A stretch of DNA of 64,000 nucleotides from Granulicella sp. (GCA_027450185.1 DAIDKF010000011.1:1-64000); one strand, 5' to 3'. Counted from the stretch's first letter, positions 20,227-30,694 are shown. Notes: generated by a model from the letters alone, not told the origin. Program-made: numbers and translations.

Positions 20227-21150
20227 TTGGACGCACGAAATTGCCTTGGGGGTGAGCATGGAGACGAGACCTGGTCCGCACCCGTGCGAAGTTGGACTGG
20301 TAGACTACGCTTGCGGCGACTAGCCTGTTGCTGTGAGGGGAACAGAGCTTTGCGAGATGAATGGATTTCCGAGGGACAGGCAACTACACCACTCCGCAGT
20401 CTTCATCTTCTTTACCATGAGGTGAGGCAGTGCCGGAGCGACTACTCGTATGTGATTGAACGCGAGCAGTTCGAGCGCCATGTCGATCTCTGTGCCGAGA
20501 TGCGAAACTACGGAACGGAAAGCTTGTTTCCGGAGCTGACCTTCGACGATGGGCATATATCGAACTTCGAGCATGCTCTGCCCGTGTTGCAGTCGAGGGG
20601 CCTGACGGCACATTTTTTTATCACTGCGGGATGGACGGCAACAAAGCCGGGCTACATGGGGTGGGAGGAGTTACGATCGCTGCATGCGGCTGGACAGAGG
20701 ATTGGTGCGCATGGATGGTCGCATACGCTGCTTACTCACTGCGCCGGGAAGGAACTGGAGAAAGAGCTGCGCGGCGCTCGGATGCTGCTGGAGGATAAGC
20801 TGGGGACTCCAATTACCACAATGTCGTTGCCGGGAGGGCGCTACAACCAGCGAGTTCTTGCGGCCTGCCGGGCGGCGGGATACTCGATGGTTTTTTCGTC
20901 AGAGCCTCGCGCGGAGCTGGTGCCAGCGGGTTACAGGATTGGCCGTCTGAATATCCGCGGGGATATGACGGTGGATTGGATTCGAAGTGTGCTGCAGCCG
21001 GGCAGCCGCGTGTTGTCGAGCCTGGAGCGCCAGTATCGGATGAAGTCAGCGGCAAAGAGAATCGTCGGAGACCGGTTGTACGAAAAAATCTGGGCACTAT
21101 TGAATCGGAAAGAACTGGTAGCCGGTAATGGTGGGGAAGGCGCAGCATGA
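20227..21150 (+). CDS. Polysaccharide deacetylase (NodB-type) family protein
   Basis: LHLLYHEV, LTFDDGHISNFEHALPVL, RIGAHGWSHTLLTH, MSLPGGRYNQRVLAACRAAGY; the true start is probably internal to this ORF. Confidence 0.82.
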   Translation: MDARNCLGGEHGDETWSAPVRSWTGRLRLRRLACCCEGNRALRDEWISEGQATTPLRSLHLLYHEVRQCRSDYSYVIEREQFERHVDLCAEMRNYGTESLFPELTFDDGHISNFEHALPVLQSRGLTAHFFITAGWTATKPGYMGWEELRSLHAAGQRIGAHGWSHTLLTHCAGKELEKELRGARMLLEDKLGTPITTMSLPGGRYNQRVLAACRAAGYSMVFSSEPRAELVPAGYRIGRLNIRGDMTVDWIRSVLQPGSRVLSSLERQYRMKSAAKRIVGDRLYEKIWALLNRKELVAGNGGEGAA

Positions 21151-22313
21151 GGGTTCTACACATCATCAGCAGTTGTGGGATGTACGGTGCGGAGGCCGTG
21201 ATTCTTAACCTGTCGCGGATGCTGAATGAGGGCTCGCATCGCAGTGTGGTAGGGGCGTTTCTGAACTCCTCGAACCCAAATCAGCAATTGCATGAAAGTG
21301 CGTCGAGGGAAGGCATTGAGTCGCACCTGATTCCATGCAGCGGCAGAGCGGACCGCACAGCGATTCGCCGCATTCGAGAGCTCGCCTCAGCAATGGACGC
21401 AGACGTAGTGCATGCGCACGGTTACAAGGCCGATCTTTACGTTTACTTTGCGTTGCGCGGATCGCGTATCCCGCTGGTGTCGACATGTCATACCTGGTAT
21501 GACGTTGATGCAAAAGATTATTTCTACGGAGTCGTGGACCGCTTGACACTGCGCAGCTATGAGCGGATCGTGGCGGTGTCGGAAGGGGTGCGCGAGTACC
21601 TTCTGCGAGCGGGCGTGCGAGCCGGCAAGATCAGCATGATTCGAAATGGAATTGACCTGCGGGCCTTCGATCGTGCATCGGCGGTGGTCAAGGACGAGCT
21701 GGGCTGGGGCGCGTACCCGCTGGTCGGCCTGGTGGGTCGTCTTTCGATAGAGAAAGGCGTGGATATTTTTCTGGCGGCCGCGGCCCTCGTGCTTGCCGAA
21801 CTTCCCGATACCCGGTTTGTCGTGGCTGGAGACGGTCCCGATCGCGCAAAGCTGGATGCGTTGATCGATGAGCTCGGGATCGGCGCGAGCATGCATATGC
21901 TGGGGCGCCGCGACGACATGGCGGCAGTATATGCCTCACTCGATTTGATGGTTTCGTCGTCGCGACGGGAGGGACTGCCAATGGCGATTCTGGAATCCAT
22001 GGCGAGTCGCGTGCCGCTGATAGCAACGGCCGTGGGAGCAGTGCCGACCGTCGTTCTCGATGACCGCACGGGGGTGCTCGTGCCCGAGGCCGATGCGGGC
22101 ATGCTGGCAAAGGAGATCCTCATGCTGCTCGGAGATCAGGCACGACGTCAGCGACTTGCCATAGCGGCGCGGCAGTTGGTGGAGGATGAGTTTTCTGCGC
22201 AGCGGATGACAGCGGACTATCTCCAGGTGTATGACGAGGCAGTCGCGATGAAGGCGAGACGTCGACGGGCTTGGGCAGGATCATCGGTTGGTGGCAGAGG
22301 AAAAACAAAGTGA
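21147..22313 (+). CDS. Glycosyltransferase family 4
   Basis: MRVLHIISSCGMYGAEAVILNLSRML...VGLVGRLSIEKGVDIFLAAAALV...SSRREGLPMAILESMA (GT4 EX7E region). Confidence 0.93.
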   Translation: MRVLHIISSCGMYGAEAVILNLSRMLNEGSHRSVVGAFLNSSNPNQQLHESASREGIESHLIPCSGRADRTAIRRIRELASAMDADVVHAHGYKADLYVYFALRGSRIPLVSTCHTWYDVDAKDYFYGVVDRLTLRSYERIVAVSEGVREYLLRAGVRAGKISMIRNGIDLRAFDRASAVVKDELGWGAYPLVGLVGRLSIEKGVDIFLAAAALVLAELPDTRFVVAGDGPDRAKLDALIDELGIGASMHMLGRRDDMAAVYASLDLMVSSSRREGLPMAILESMASRVPLIATAVGAVPTVVLDDRTGVLVPEADAGMLAKEILMLLGDQARRQRLAIAARQLVEDEFSAQRMTADYLQVYDEAVAMKARRRRAWAGSSVGGRGKTK

Positions 22314-23530
22314 GCAACAGACGGCCGCGCGTATTCATGATGGACCTGTGGGCAACGGTGCCGTATTACACCGCGTATCTTTCCAGGGCACTGCTGGCGG
22401 AGGGCGTCGATGTGATGGTCGGGTCGATCACTTACTATCTGGACCCGGATTGCTTCTCGAGACTTGGGATCAAGGTGGATCCGGGGCTGCTGGATGTCGT
22501 GGGAAGGTTCCCCCTGCCACGCGTGCCGCGCAGGGCGCTGAAGCTGATGGAAGCGATGGTGAATCTGTGTGCGCTGACGATGCGGTTCTGGATGTCGCCG
22601 CCGCAGGTGATTCACGTTCAGTTCCTGCCCATGTTGAAGTGGAATCTGCCGCTGGATTTCTGGTTTCTGGCGTTCTGCCGTAAACGGGGATCGAAGATTG
22701 TGCTGACCGTCCACGACCTGCTTCCCCACAATACGGGCGAGACGTACAAGGACACATTTTTCGAACTGTATGGGATGGCCGACCGCATCATCTGCCACTC
22801 GGACCACATCCGGGCTCGGCTTGCGGCGGAGTTTTCGGTGCCAGAGAAGAAGGTTGCGGTGATTCCGCACGGCCCGTTCTTTTATGACCTGCCGGCGCCT
22901 TGTTCGGAGCAAGCTCCCGCGAATGTCGAGGCCGGGCCGGGGAGCGTGCTGGTGCTGTGGCAGGGGATCATCTCGGCTTATAAGGGCGTCGATCTTCTGC
23001 TGCGCGCATGGCAGCACGTGGAGGCGCTGGACGGGGATTGCCGACTGGTGATCGTCGGCACCGGCGCCCCGGACCTGCTGGAACAGATTCGCGAGCAGGT
23101 GAAGCGCCTGGAGTTGAAGCGCGTGACCTTGCAGCTTCGTTTCATCTCTACCCAGGAACTGGTGGGCATGTATCGCGCGGCGGATGTGGTGGTCTATCCC
23201 TATCGGGCGATTACGACCAGCGGCGCCCTGGCGACGGGTTTGGCATTAGGCAAGGCCATCGTGGCCAGCGACCTTCCGGTATTTCGCGAACTGCTGAGGA
23301 GCCGCGACAATGCGCTCCTCGTAGATCCGCAGAATACGGCGGAGTTGGCCGGCGCGCTGGTGGAATTGGTGCAGGATTCTGGGCTGCGGGAACGGCTCGC
23401 GAGCAGGGTGCGGGAGATGGACTTCGGCGACAAATCGTGGCTCGCAATTGCCAGGCAGACAGCGCAGGTCTATACGGATGTTGTGGATCGGCGCGCGCCC
23501 ATCGATTCGCGTGCTTTGCCGTGTGGTTAG
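22310..23530 (+). CDS. Glycosyltransferase family 4
   Basis: VLWQGIISAYKGVDLLLRAWQHVEALDGDCRLVIVGTG...ADVVVYPYRAITTSGALATGLALGKAIVASDLPVFREL; GTG start at 22310 assumed. Confidence 0.88.
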   Translation: MSNRRPRVFMMDLWATVPYYTAYLSRALLAEGVDVMVGSITYYLDPDCFSRLGIKVDPGLLDVVGRFPLPRVPRRALKLMEAMVNLCALTMRFWMSPPQVIHVQFLPMLKWNLPLDFWFLAFCRKRGSKIVLTVHDLLPHNTGETYKDTFFELYGMADRIICHSDHIRARLAAEFSVPEKKVAVIPHGPFFYDLPAPCSEQAPANVEAGPGSVLVLWQGIISAYKGVDLLLRAWQHVEALDGDCRLVIVGTGAPDLLEQIREQVKRLELKRVTLQLRFISTQELVGMYRAADVVVYPYRAITTSGALATGLALGKAIVASDLPVFRELLRSRDNALLVDPQNTAELAGALVELVQDSGLRERLASRVREMDFGDKSWLAIARQTAQVYTDVVDRRAPIDSRALPCG

Positions 23531-24432
23531 GAGCGGCGTATCAGGCTACGGGTCCAGTTCAAGAGCAGGGACGCAGCGGTTCGAGAGTTGTCGAAGTCTA
23601 CAGGGCAGGTTGCGACAGCCCGCAAGGCGCTGCGCAGCGCGGCGCCCGGACGGTTTTGCTCCTTCAGGGCTTCGGCCCTCTGCTTGTACGCGCGAGCCAG
23701 GGAGATCTGACGGGCACTCAGGCCGCAGCCCTTCGCGCCGTAATGCTTGCGAATGAACTGTAGCTGCGCCTCGAACATTCGCTGCGCATTCGTGGACATC
23801 GAACCTGGAGATCTCCTGTAGTAGGCAAGGACTTTGGGAACGAACGCCACTTCGTGACGCAACGCAATCCGAAGCCAGAGATCTCGATCTTCCGTTGAGC
23901 GCATCGTCTCATCGAAGCATCCAACCTCGTCAACGCAGCGCCTGCGGAAGGTGATGGTTGGGCATGGTAGTTCAATCTTTCGCATGTAGATGTGAGAGGC
24001 GATGCGGCCCTCGGAGTGCCTCAGGTTGCCTGCCCATGTCCTCTCGATCTGGCCTCCCGGGTCGATCAACGTAACCAGGCCATAGGCGAGACCCGCTTTT
24101 GGCCGCTCGCGCAAAACCTTCAACGACTCTGCAAGCCGGCACGGTGTCCACACATCATCGGCATCGAGAAGCGCGATGAATTCGGACGATGCAGCGCGTA
24201 TGGCGGTGTTTCTTGCGGCAGGTAGCCCACGGTTCTCCTGTGTGATGCATGTAATTTTGGCTCCGAAGCGGTCCAGAAATGGAGCGATCACTTCGTCCGT
24301 GTTGTCCGTGCTGCCATCGTTGACGAGCACGATGTGCCAATCGTCGAAGGTCTGTGCAGCGACGCTTTCGATGGCAAAGGGCAGGTACCTTGCAGCATTG
24401 AACGCGGGGATAATCACGTCGACTGTAGCCAT
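23527..24432 (-). CDS. Glycosyltransferase family 2
   Basis: MATVDVIIPAFNAARYLPFAIESVAAQTFDDWHIVLVNDGSTDNT...LLDADDVW. Confidence 0.92.
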   Translation of the reverse strand: MATVDVIIPAFNAARYLPFAIESVAAQTFDDWHIVLVNDGSTDNTDEVIAPFLDRFGAKITCITQENRGLPAARNTAIRAASSEFIALLDADDVWTPCRLAESLKVLRERPKAGLAYGLVTLIDPGGQIERTWAGNLRHSEGRIASHIYMRKIELPCPTITFRRRCVDEVGCFDETMRSTEDRDLWLRIALRHEVAFVPKVLAYYRRSPGSMSTNAQRMFEAQLQFIRKHYGAKGCGLSARQISLARAYKQRAEALKEQNRPGAALRSALRAVATCPVDFDNSRTAASLLLNWTRSLIRRS

Positions 24433-24790
24433 CCTGCCTATTTTCCCACATCGATCGGGATTGCCCGCGACCGTATGGCTCGGTGGAGGCGCCCGCGTCC
24501 CGCCAAGGCTCCGTTCGTCCGCCCAGGACATAGGGCATCAGAAGAGCTGGCATGTGCCAGCAAGAGACATGACGAACGACTTGTTCAAGATGGCAACCTC
24601 CATGCGAATGGAATAGGATTCTTGGCTGGCGAACACGTAAGATACTCGTGAGGGAAGAGTGTTGTCGGCCACGCCGGAGGCTAGCCGATGGATGATCCAG
24701 AGCGAGCCTTCTGCGCAGCCGTTGACCGTGCTGGTCTGTTCTGGGGGGAACAGCAATTGATCACCTAGCACGCGTCACGGAGGTTGAAGC

Positions 24791-26116
24791 TTGGGTCTAG
24801 GTCTCGGTATTGTGCACTACGTACCCCTGGTTGCTTACCTGGGCATCTGGGTCATGATCCTCGTCTCGTTAGGGGGCAAGCCTCTGTGGGGCCTCTATTA
24901 CGCGATTCCGTTTATCCCATACCGCACCATGCGGAACCACTTCATCGGTTATCCGCTGGGTGGAAACATGCTGACCATCCTGGTTCTCACGGTGATTTTG
25001 GGAGCCCTGATCCATGGCAAACGTCTGCCGAAGTCAAAGCTTTACCTGACCTGGTTCATCTTTGGAATCTACTTGTATGCATCGATGTGGATGGGAGCCA
25101 TGCTTGGGAAAGCCCCTGATCCGTCCAGTTTTACCGCCCTGAACTTCCTTCAATGGAAGAGTTATATGCTCATCCCACTCGTGTTCGTGGCGACGTGCCT
25201 GGTGGCCGAAGACAGAAAGGCTGTCCGGACGATCATCATGATCACGGCGATCTCTCTTTTTCTCATCGACAGAAGTTTCATCATGGAAACCATGTCGAGA
25301 AGTTGGGGACACTTCGACGAGAGCAAGCGTGACGAGGGTCCACTGGCCTATGGGTCCAATGAAACAGCGGCCTTCTTTGCCCAGTTCGCCATGTTCTTTT
25401 GGGGCTTCGTACAATTTGTCAAACGCAGGAAACTCAAGCTCTTTGGTTATGGACTGATCGCCCTCACGTTAGCTGCAACCATGTACACGTTCTCGCGCGG
25501 AGGATATCTGGCGGTGTTGGTCGGCGTGTTCATGCTGGGCATACTGAAAGACAGGAAGCTCGTGGTAATTCTTGGAATATTTCTGCTGACCTGGCAAACG
25601 ATTGTTCCTGTGCCTGTACGCGAGCGCGTTATGATGACCACCGATTCGAGTGGACAACTCGAATCCTCTGCGCATGAGCGCGTAGAACTATGGCAGAATG
25701 CGGAAGAGTCGATCATTGCCAGTCCAATTTTTGGAAATGGCTTTGGCACGTTCCAGTATGGCCAGCACGTCGACGACCTGAGAGATACCCATAACTGGTA
25801 TGTCAAGGTGCTTGTCGAAACCGGAATCATCGGGCTGATTATCGTATTATTCCTGCTTCAACAGATGCTTTCGCTGCCTTATCGATTATTCAGGAAAGCC
25901 GAAGACCCGCTCTATCAAGGTCTTGGCCTGGGGCTCTTGATTGCCATGTGTTCGTGCATGACGGCCAACTTTTTTGGTGACAGGTGGACATTGCTTGAGA
26001 TCACAGGAATGCTCTGGGTCCTCTTTGGAGCGGCCGTTCGCGCCAATCAGTTCATGGCGGAAGGATCGACACCCGAGCGAGCACCCGCGGATGCAAGTGC
26101 TGTGCGATACGCCTAG
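24791..26116 (+). CDS. O-antigen ligase / Wzy-like polymerase family membrane protein
   Basis: About 10 TM segments, YTFSRGGYLAVLVGVF and DTHNWYVKVLVETGIIGLI motifs of the Wzy_C (O-antigen ligase) family; TTG start. Confidence 0.82.
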   Translation: MGLGLGIVHYVPLVAYLGIWVMILVSLGGKPLWGLYYAIPFIPYRTMRNHFIGYPLGGNMLTILVLTVILGALIHGKRLPKSKLYLTWFIFGIYLYASMWMGAMLGKAPDPSSFTALNFLQWKSYMLIPLVFVATCLVAEDRKAVRTIIMITAISLFLIDRSFIMETMSRSWGHFDESKRDEGPLAYGSNETAAFFAQFAMFFWGFVQFVKRRKLKLFGYGLIALTLAATMYTFSRGGYLAVLVGVFMLGILKDRKLVVILGIFLLTWQTIVPVPVRERVMMTTDSSGQLESSAHERVELWQNAEESIIASPIFGNGFGTFQYGQHVDDLRDTHNWYVKVLVETGIIGLIIVLFLLQQMLSLPYRLFRKAEDPLYQGLGLGLLIAMCSCMTANFFGDRWTLLEITGMLWVLFGAAVRANQFMAEGSTPERAPADASAVRYA

Positions 26117-26168
26117 CGGAAGTCACATGGAACAGACGCTACGGCAAAGTAGTCGCGTTGCGTAATGA

Positions 26169-27962
26169 ATGGACGAATCACCAGTATTCGCGGGCCTTTT
26201 GGATGCCAGTATAATTCTGGGTGATTGCACCGAAAAGGAGATTCTGGCGAACGCCGCTATGGAAAGCTCGAAACTGAAGATCGTCTTCCTTGTTCGCGGC
26301 GACAGCTCCTCCATCAGGCAGAACATTGAAGCGGTGTGCCGATTGCCGGGTGTGGAGCCGATCGCAGTGCTGGTAGAGGACAAGGTTATCTCCTTCAAAC
26401 AGCGCCGTGCGATGCTATTGCGAAACATCCGTGCGAATGGCTGGTCGTATCTATTTTTTAGCGTCGCCGACGCCATCTGCAGCGCAACCACCCGTGCCGT
26501 GAATCGCGCAGCCGTGGCACGTGAAGAAGTCGACAGAGTTCTTCGCCAAGCATTTCCCGATGCGTGCTTTTCCCTCACAGAGCTAGGGAGAAGATGCCAC
26601 ATGACGGTTCACGCGATTGGAGACCTGAACAGCGCCAATGCGGATCGCGTTCTTGTTGAATGCAATCCGGATGTGGTGATTGCACTGGGTACACGAGGGC
26701 TCGAAACCGGTACGCTTGGCGTACCGCGCCTGGGCTGGATCACCATTGAGAAAGGAAAGGGGCTAACCTGCTGCGGGGCTCTGCCGTTTTTCTGGGAACT
26801 CTATGAGGGAGCATCATCGGCCAAGGTGAGCGTGCGCCTGGTCGGCAAGGGCGCGCGTGAAGGGGGCATCATTGCGACAAGCACTGTACCCATCCAGACA
26901 ACGGAGACCCCCGAGAGTCTTTTGGAGAAGTTGGAAGAAGAGGGCTCCCGGATTCTCGCCTCCGCGATTGCATTAATCCGCGATGGGGGAGGCTCATGTG
27001 CCGTGAAAGATACGGAGGAGCACGAGCCCCTGCGCGAGCCGACAAGAGCCGATATGGCTACCCTGCAGCGGCGCCTGCCGCACTGGAAGCGCAACGGCGC
27101 AGTTCCGACGATCGTGCGGAACCTGTATGTCTTGCTGATCTATTACTCTGGGCTCTACGCTGTGGTTCGCCAATGGCATCGAATGTCGCGGTCAAGGGGA
27201 GCGATTGTGCTTTACCACCGTGTGAATGACTACTCGAAGGATACTCTGACGGTAGACTGTAGGACGTTCGCTGCTCAGTTGCTGGCAATCTCCCAACGCT
27301 ATCCGGTTGCAAGAACAGCCGAGATCGTTGAATGTATGCTCGCGAAAAGACCCCTTCGTCCGACGACCGTTGCGATCCACTTTGATGATTGTTATCGGGA
27401 TATCTTCATGAATGGTGCGCCGATCATGCGTGTTCTGGGGGTTCCGGCGTGCGCGTTCATTAATAGCGGCTTCGTCGATACTTGCCGAACGTTTCCCCAC
27501 GACGCAGGGTATCCGTTCACCTACCCGATGCTCGGAAGCGCTGATCTTCAGAGTTGGAGCCGTATGGGTTTCGAAGTCGGCGCGCACACGGTCAATCATG
27601 TCGACCTTGGATCATACGACGTTGAGGCTGCTCGCGATGAGATCGTACGGTGCGGACAGGATTTGGAGCAGATAATCGGAAGGCCCGTCGATCTATTTTC
27701 ATTTCCCTTCGGGCGGCCTGAGAATATTCGCGCCGCAACAATGCAAATCATTCAGTCGGCGACGTATGTTGCGAACTTCTCTGCGCATGGTGGATTCATT
27801 GGGTCACGCACAGATCCCTTTGACATTCCAAGAGCGGGAGCCCACTACGAATCGTCGCCTGTCTATTGCTTGTTGCAGATCGAGGGCCTGACATTGAGCA
27901 GGATAGCGAAGAAGATTCGGAGTGCCTGGAATCGGGCTCCGCGAGTGGCGCCGCAAACGTAG
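26169..27962 (+). CDS. Fusion protein: formyltransferase-like N-terminal domain plus NodB-type polysaccharide deacetylase domain
   Basis: N-terminal part ends in ALPFFWELYEGASSAKVSVRLVGKGAREGGIIATSTVPI (formyltransferase-like); C-terminal part AIVLYHRVND...TVAIHFDDCYRDIFMNGAPIM...FEVGAHTVNHVDL...DLFSFPFGRPENI (NodB motifs). Confidence 0.75.
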   Translation: MDESPVFAGLLDASIILGDCTEKEILANAAMESSKLKIVFLVRGDSSSIRQNIEAVCRLPGVEPIAVLVEDKVISFKQRRAMLLRNIRANGWSYLFFSVADAICSATTRAVNRAAVAREEVDRVLRQAFPDACFSLTELGRRCHMTVHAIGDLNSANADRVLVECNPDVVIALGTRGLETGTLGVPRLGWITIEKGKGLTCCGALPFFWELYEGASSAKVSVRLVGKGAREGGIIATSTVPIQTTETPESLLEKLEEEGSRILASAIALIRDGGGSCAVKDTEEHEPLREPTRADMATLQRRLPHWKRNGAVPTIVRNLYVLLIYYSGLYAVVRQWHRMSRSRGAIVLYHRVNDYSKDTLTVDCRTFAAQLLAISQRYPVARTAEIVECMLAKRPLRPTTVAIHFDDCYRDIFMNGAPIMRVLGVPACAFINSGFVDTCRTFPHDAGYPFTYPMLGSADLQSWSRMGFEVGAHTVNHVDLGSYDVEAARDEIVRCGQDLEQIIGRPVDLFSFPFGRPENIRAATMQIIQSATYVANFSAHGGFIGSRTDPFDIPRAGAHYESSPVYCLLQIEGLTLSRIAKKIRSAWNRAPRVAPQT

Positions 27963-28109
27963 GCTGCTTGCAGTTGCCCGTGATGTCATGTGTTATTGAT
28001 CAACCTCCGCATTTTAGGGTCGATGACCGACTCTGACCTCGGTATAAAAATGCTGGGCCCTTCACCTGCAATAAAGCGCGATATTGTCTACACGGCACAC
28101 GTTGCCGGA

Positions 28110-29039
28110 CTACGCATCCTGTAATTGCGATACGAGCCGCACCGCATAGGAGATGGTGCTCTCGCCGATAGACAAGGCTCGCACTTCAGGTTGTGCCTCT
28201 CGCGCGAGTTCACGCAACACGTGGCCCGATGGCATCTCAAAAAATAAACGACACCCTAGTTCTTCGAGAACGGTTGTGGCGTCGAACCAGCGAACGCCAT
28301 ACGCAATATTGCTTGCCAGATCTTCAGCAATAGCCTCAGGGCTGCGCAATGCTCTCGCGGTCACATTGCCCACATAGACCGTTGCAGGCCGGTGGATGGT
28401 CATGGTTCGCAACATCGCTCGTAGCGAGGCCGCCACAGGCTCCAGAAGAGGACAGTGTGACGGCACAGATACATGCAGGCGTTCGGCCTTGCGAGCACCG
28501 ATCTTTCGAGCAGCCTCAAGCACCTTCGCCATCCCCGCGTTGGAGCCTGCGATCACAATCTGCCGGGGAGCGTTGATGTTCCCGACATATACAGGGATCT
28601 CCTCTGTGTGCGTATCGCGAACCAAATCTGCAACCTGTTGCTCGGTAAGTCCAATGATCGATGAAAGGCCGTACCCATCGGGATAGAGTTCGACCATCAT
28701 CTCGGCACGATGCTGTACGAGTCGCACTGCATCTGAAAGTTCTATAACCCCGCTCTGGACGCCGGCGGCGAAGGCGCCCACCGATAGCCCCGCAACTGCT
28801 TCAGCTTCTATCCCCTCTGCGATGAGGGCACGGGCAGTAGCTACGCCGGCAGACAAAAGCGCCAACTGAACCGAGACCGTTGACTCCAGCGCGGCAGCCG
28901 AGTCGAGATCCTGCACATGATGACCAAGCACCTCGCTCACCTCCTCCAGGGTTTGCCGGACGGCGGAGTGGTTCGGCAGTGTGTGCAGCATGCCTGGAAT
29001 CTGTGAGCCTTGACCGGGAAACAGAAACGCTATGCCCAT
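28110..29039 (-). CDS. mdcH: Malonate decarboxylase subunit epsilon (malonyl-CoA:ACP transacylase type)
   Basis: MGIAFLFPGQGSQIPGM...VAGLSVGAFAAGVQSGVI (acyltransferase GxSxG variant); position in the mdc operon. Confidence 0.93.
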   Translation of the reverse strand: MGIAFLFPGQGSQIPGMLHTLPNHSAVRQTLEEVSEVLGHHVQDLDSAAALESTVSVQLALLSAGVATARALIAEGIEAEAVAGLSVGAFAAGVQSGVIELSDAVRLVQHRAEMMVELYPDGYGLSSIIGLTEQQVADLVRDTHTEEIPVYVGNINAPRQIVIAGSNAGMAKVLEAARKIGARKAERLHVSVPSHCPLLEPVAASLRAMLRTMTIHRPATVYVGNVTARALRSPEAIAEDLASNIAYGVRWFDATTVLEELGCRLFFEMPSGHVLRELAREAQPEVRALSIGESTISYAVRLVSQLQDA

Positions 29040-29777
29040 CTAATTTCCCGCTCTCTCAAAGCTGTTTGCGACGTTCAGCATATCGGCTTGCTCGTGCCAC
29101 GGATCGCTCCCGAGCACAGGTCCATTCGGCGTGCGCAGAAGAATCTCCTTGCGGTCTTCTCGAGCGTACTCCTTCATGGAGAAGCCGCACTCGGGAGTCT
29201 CGACACGAATATCGACGATCGCGGGAAGATTCTTCGCTTGCGCGCAACGAAACTGTGCTTCTTCAATTGTTATAGGCTTTGCTGCGCGGATGACGATATC
29301 GAGATCGCTCTCGGCGTTCGCCACGCGACTGCCTGTCGCAAGCTCAAAGCCAACGCTGCCTCCCGGCCCCCAGGGGCGATCAAAATCCCGCCAGAGAGTT
29401 TTTAATATCTGTAGGGACTGAAGCGCTGGGACCTCTCCTACTCTCGAAGGATCTGCGCTAACTTCTAACAACTGAGATGGTGCAATCACGTGGAGGAGCG
29501 CCTGCCGGGAACAGGAGGTAGCCCATCGCTGGCTTCGCTCATATCCACGGATTCCGATCGGAAGACATGTTTCTCTTCGTAAGTCCCGGCGAACTACCGC
29601 AAAGGATACTTGGCGCACGCACTCTTCTGCCCAGCGCGGTACCGCGTCGCCTCGGGCCGTGGCTTCATCGAGAAGGCATTCCGGGTTGACCTTCAACAGA
29701 TCATGCGTTTGAACAGCGTGATCCTTATACGTAAACATGCGGGTTCCTAGTGAAGGTAGGTAAGGACAATGATCCAT
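29040..29777 (-). CDS. mdcG: Malonate decarboxylase holo-ACP synthase (phosphoribosyl-dephospho-CoA transferase)
   Basis: WRDFDRPWGPGGSVGFELATGSRVANAESDLDIVIRA (nucleotidyltransferase-like DLD motif); operon position. Confidence 0.9.
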   Translation of the reverse strand: MDHCPYLPSLGTRMFTYKDHAVQTHDLLKVNPECLLDEATARGDAVPRWAEECVRQVSFAVVRRDLRRETCLPIGIRGYERSQRWATSCSRQALLHVIAPSQLLEVSADPSRVGEVPALQSLQILKTLWRDFDRPWGPGGSVGFELATGSRVANAESDLDIVIRAAKPITIEEAQFRCAQAKNLPAIVDIRVETPECGFSMKEYAREDRKEILLRTPNGPVLGSDPWHEQADMLNVANSFERAGN

Positions 29778-30694
29778 CCAGCCAAACTAAAGATCCCCAC
29801 CACATAACTCGCAATCAGACCGGAGCTCGCCACCGGCGGCGTAACATCAAAATGTTTGCCGAAAACAATTCCGAAGAAGCCGCATGGAATAGCCGCCATC
29901 AATACAACCGAGCGCGTCAGGTCTAGCGGTAATCCCAGCACCCGAGCTACTCCTAAACACAGTGCAGGCTGGAGAATATTCTTCACGAAGACCGCCCAGA
30001 TCACACCCCATGTCAATTCAAATCGCTGCGCCGACACAACCAGACCCGTAAGGAACAGCGCCGATCCTGCCGTTGCATTGGCGAAGAGGGTGAGACTACG
30101 ATCCAGATAACTAGGCAGATGCAGCCCCACGATGACAGTGAGGATGCCGAGCATCGGAGCCCAGAAGACAGGCTTCTTCAATGCCTTCCACATGGAGATG
30201 CGTACGCATGCTGCAGTCGAAAGAGCGCGGCCTTCAGCAGTTCCTCCCTCAAGGATTGCAAGCGTAATTGCGGTGATGGTGATGGCTCCGACGGCGATAC
30301 CAACCACCACGACGATGTTTTGCTGGGCCCCGTACATTGCTTCCAACAGAGGAAAGCCAACCGCCGCAATATTAGGGAAGGTCAGGGTCAACGCAAGAAC
30401 GGAACTGTCTCGTGCGGAATCCTTACTCAGTATCCTCGAACTGAAGTAGGTGACGGCGTAGATAATGCCGTACACCACAACCAGCACGAGTGCAATCTTA
30501 CCCTGTCCCCACAGCAGTTGATGCGGTGTTCTAGCGATGGTGGCGAACAATGCGCACGGTACAGCAAAACTCATGACGAAGATGATTAAGGTCTTGACGT
30601 TTTTGTTGTCGACGTACTTGCGGAGACCTGCTACGTAGCCGGCCAGGAGACCAATGAAAACAGGGATGAGTGCATTCGCCAAAATTTTAATCAT
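29747..30694 (-). CDS. mdcF: AEC-family transporter, probable malonate transporter
   Basis: About 10 TM segments, MIKILANALIPVFIGLLAGYVAGLRKYVDNKNVKTLIIFVMSFAVPCALF; between mdcE and mdcG. Confidence 0.9.
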   Translation of the reverse strand: MIKILANALIPVFIGLLAGYVAGLRKYVDNKNVKTLIIFVMSFAVPCALFATIARTPHQLLWGQGKIALVLVVVYGIIYAVTYFSSRILSKDSARDSSVLALTLTFPNIAAVGFPLLEAMYGAQQNIVVVVGIAVGAITITAITLAILEGGTAEGRALSTAACVRISMWKALKKPVFWAPMLGILTVIVGLHLPSYLDRSLTLFANATAGSALFLTGLVVSAQRFELTWGVIWAVFVKNILQPALCLGVARVLGLPLDLTRSVVLMAAIPCGFFGIVFGKHFDVTPPVASSGLIASYVVGIFSLAGWIIVLTYLH

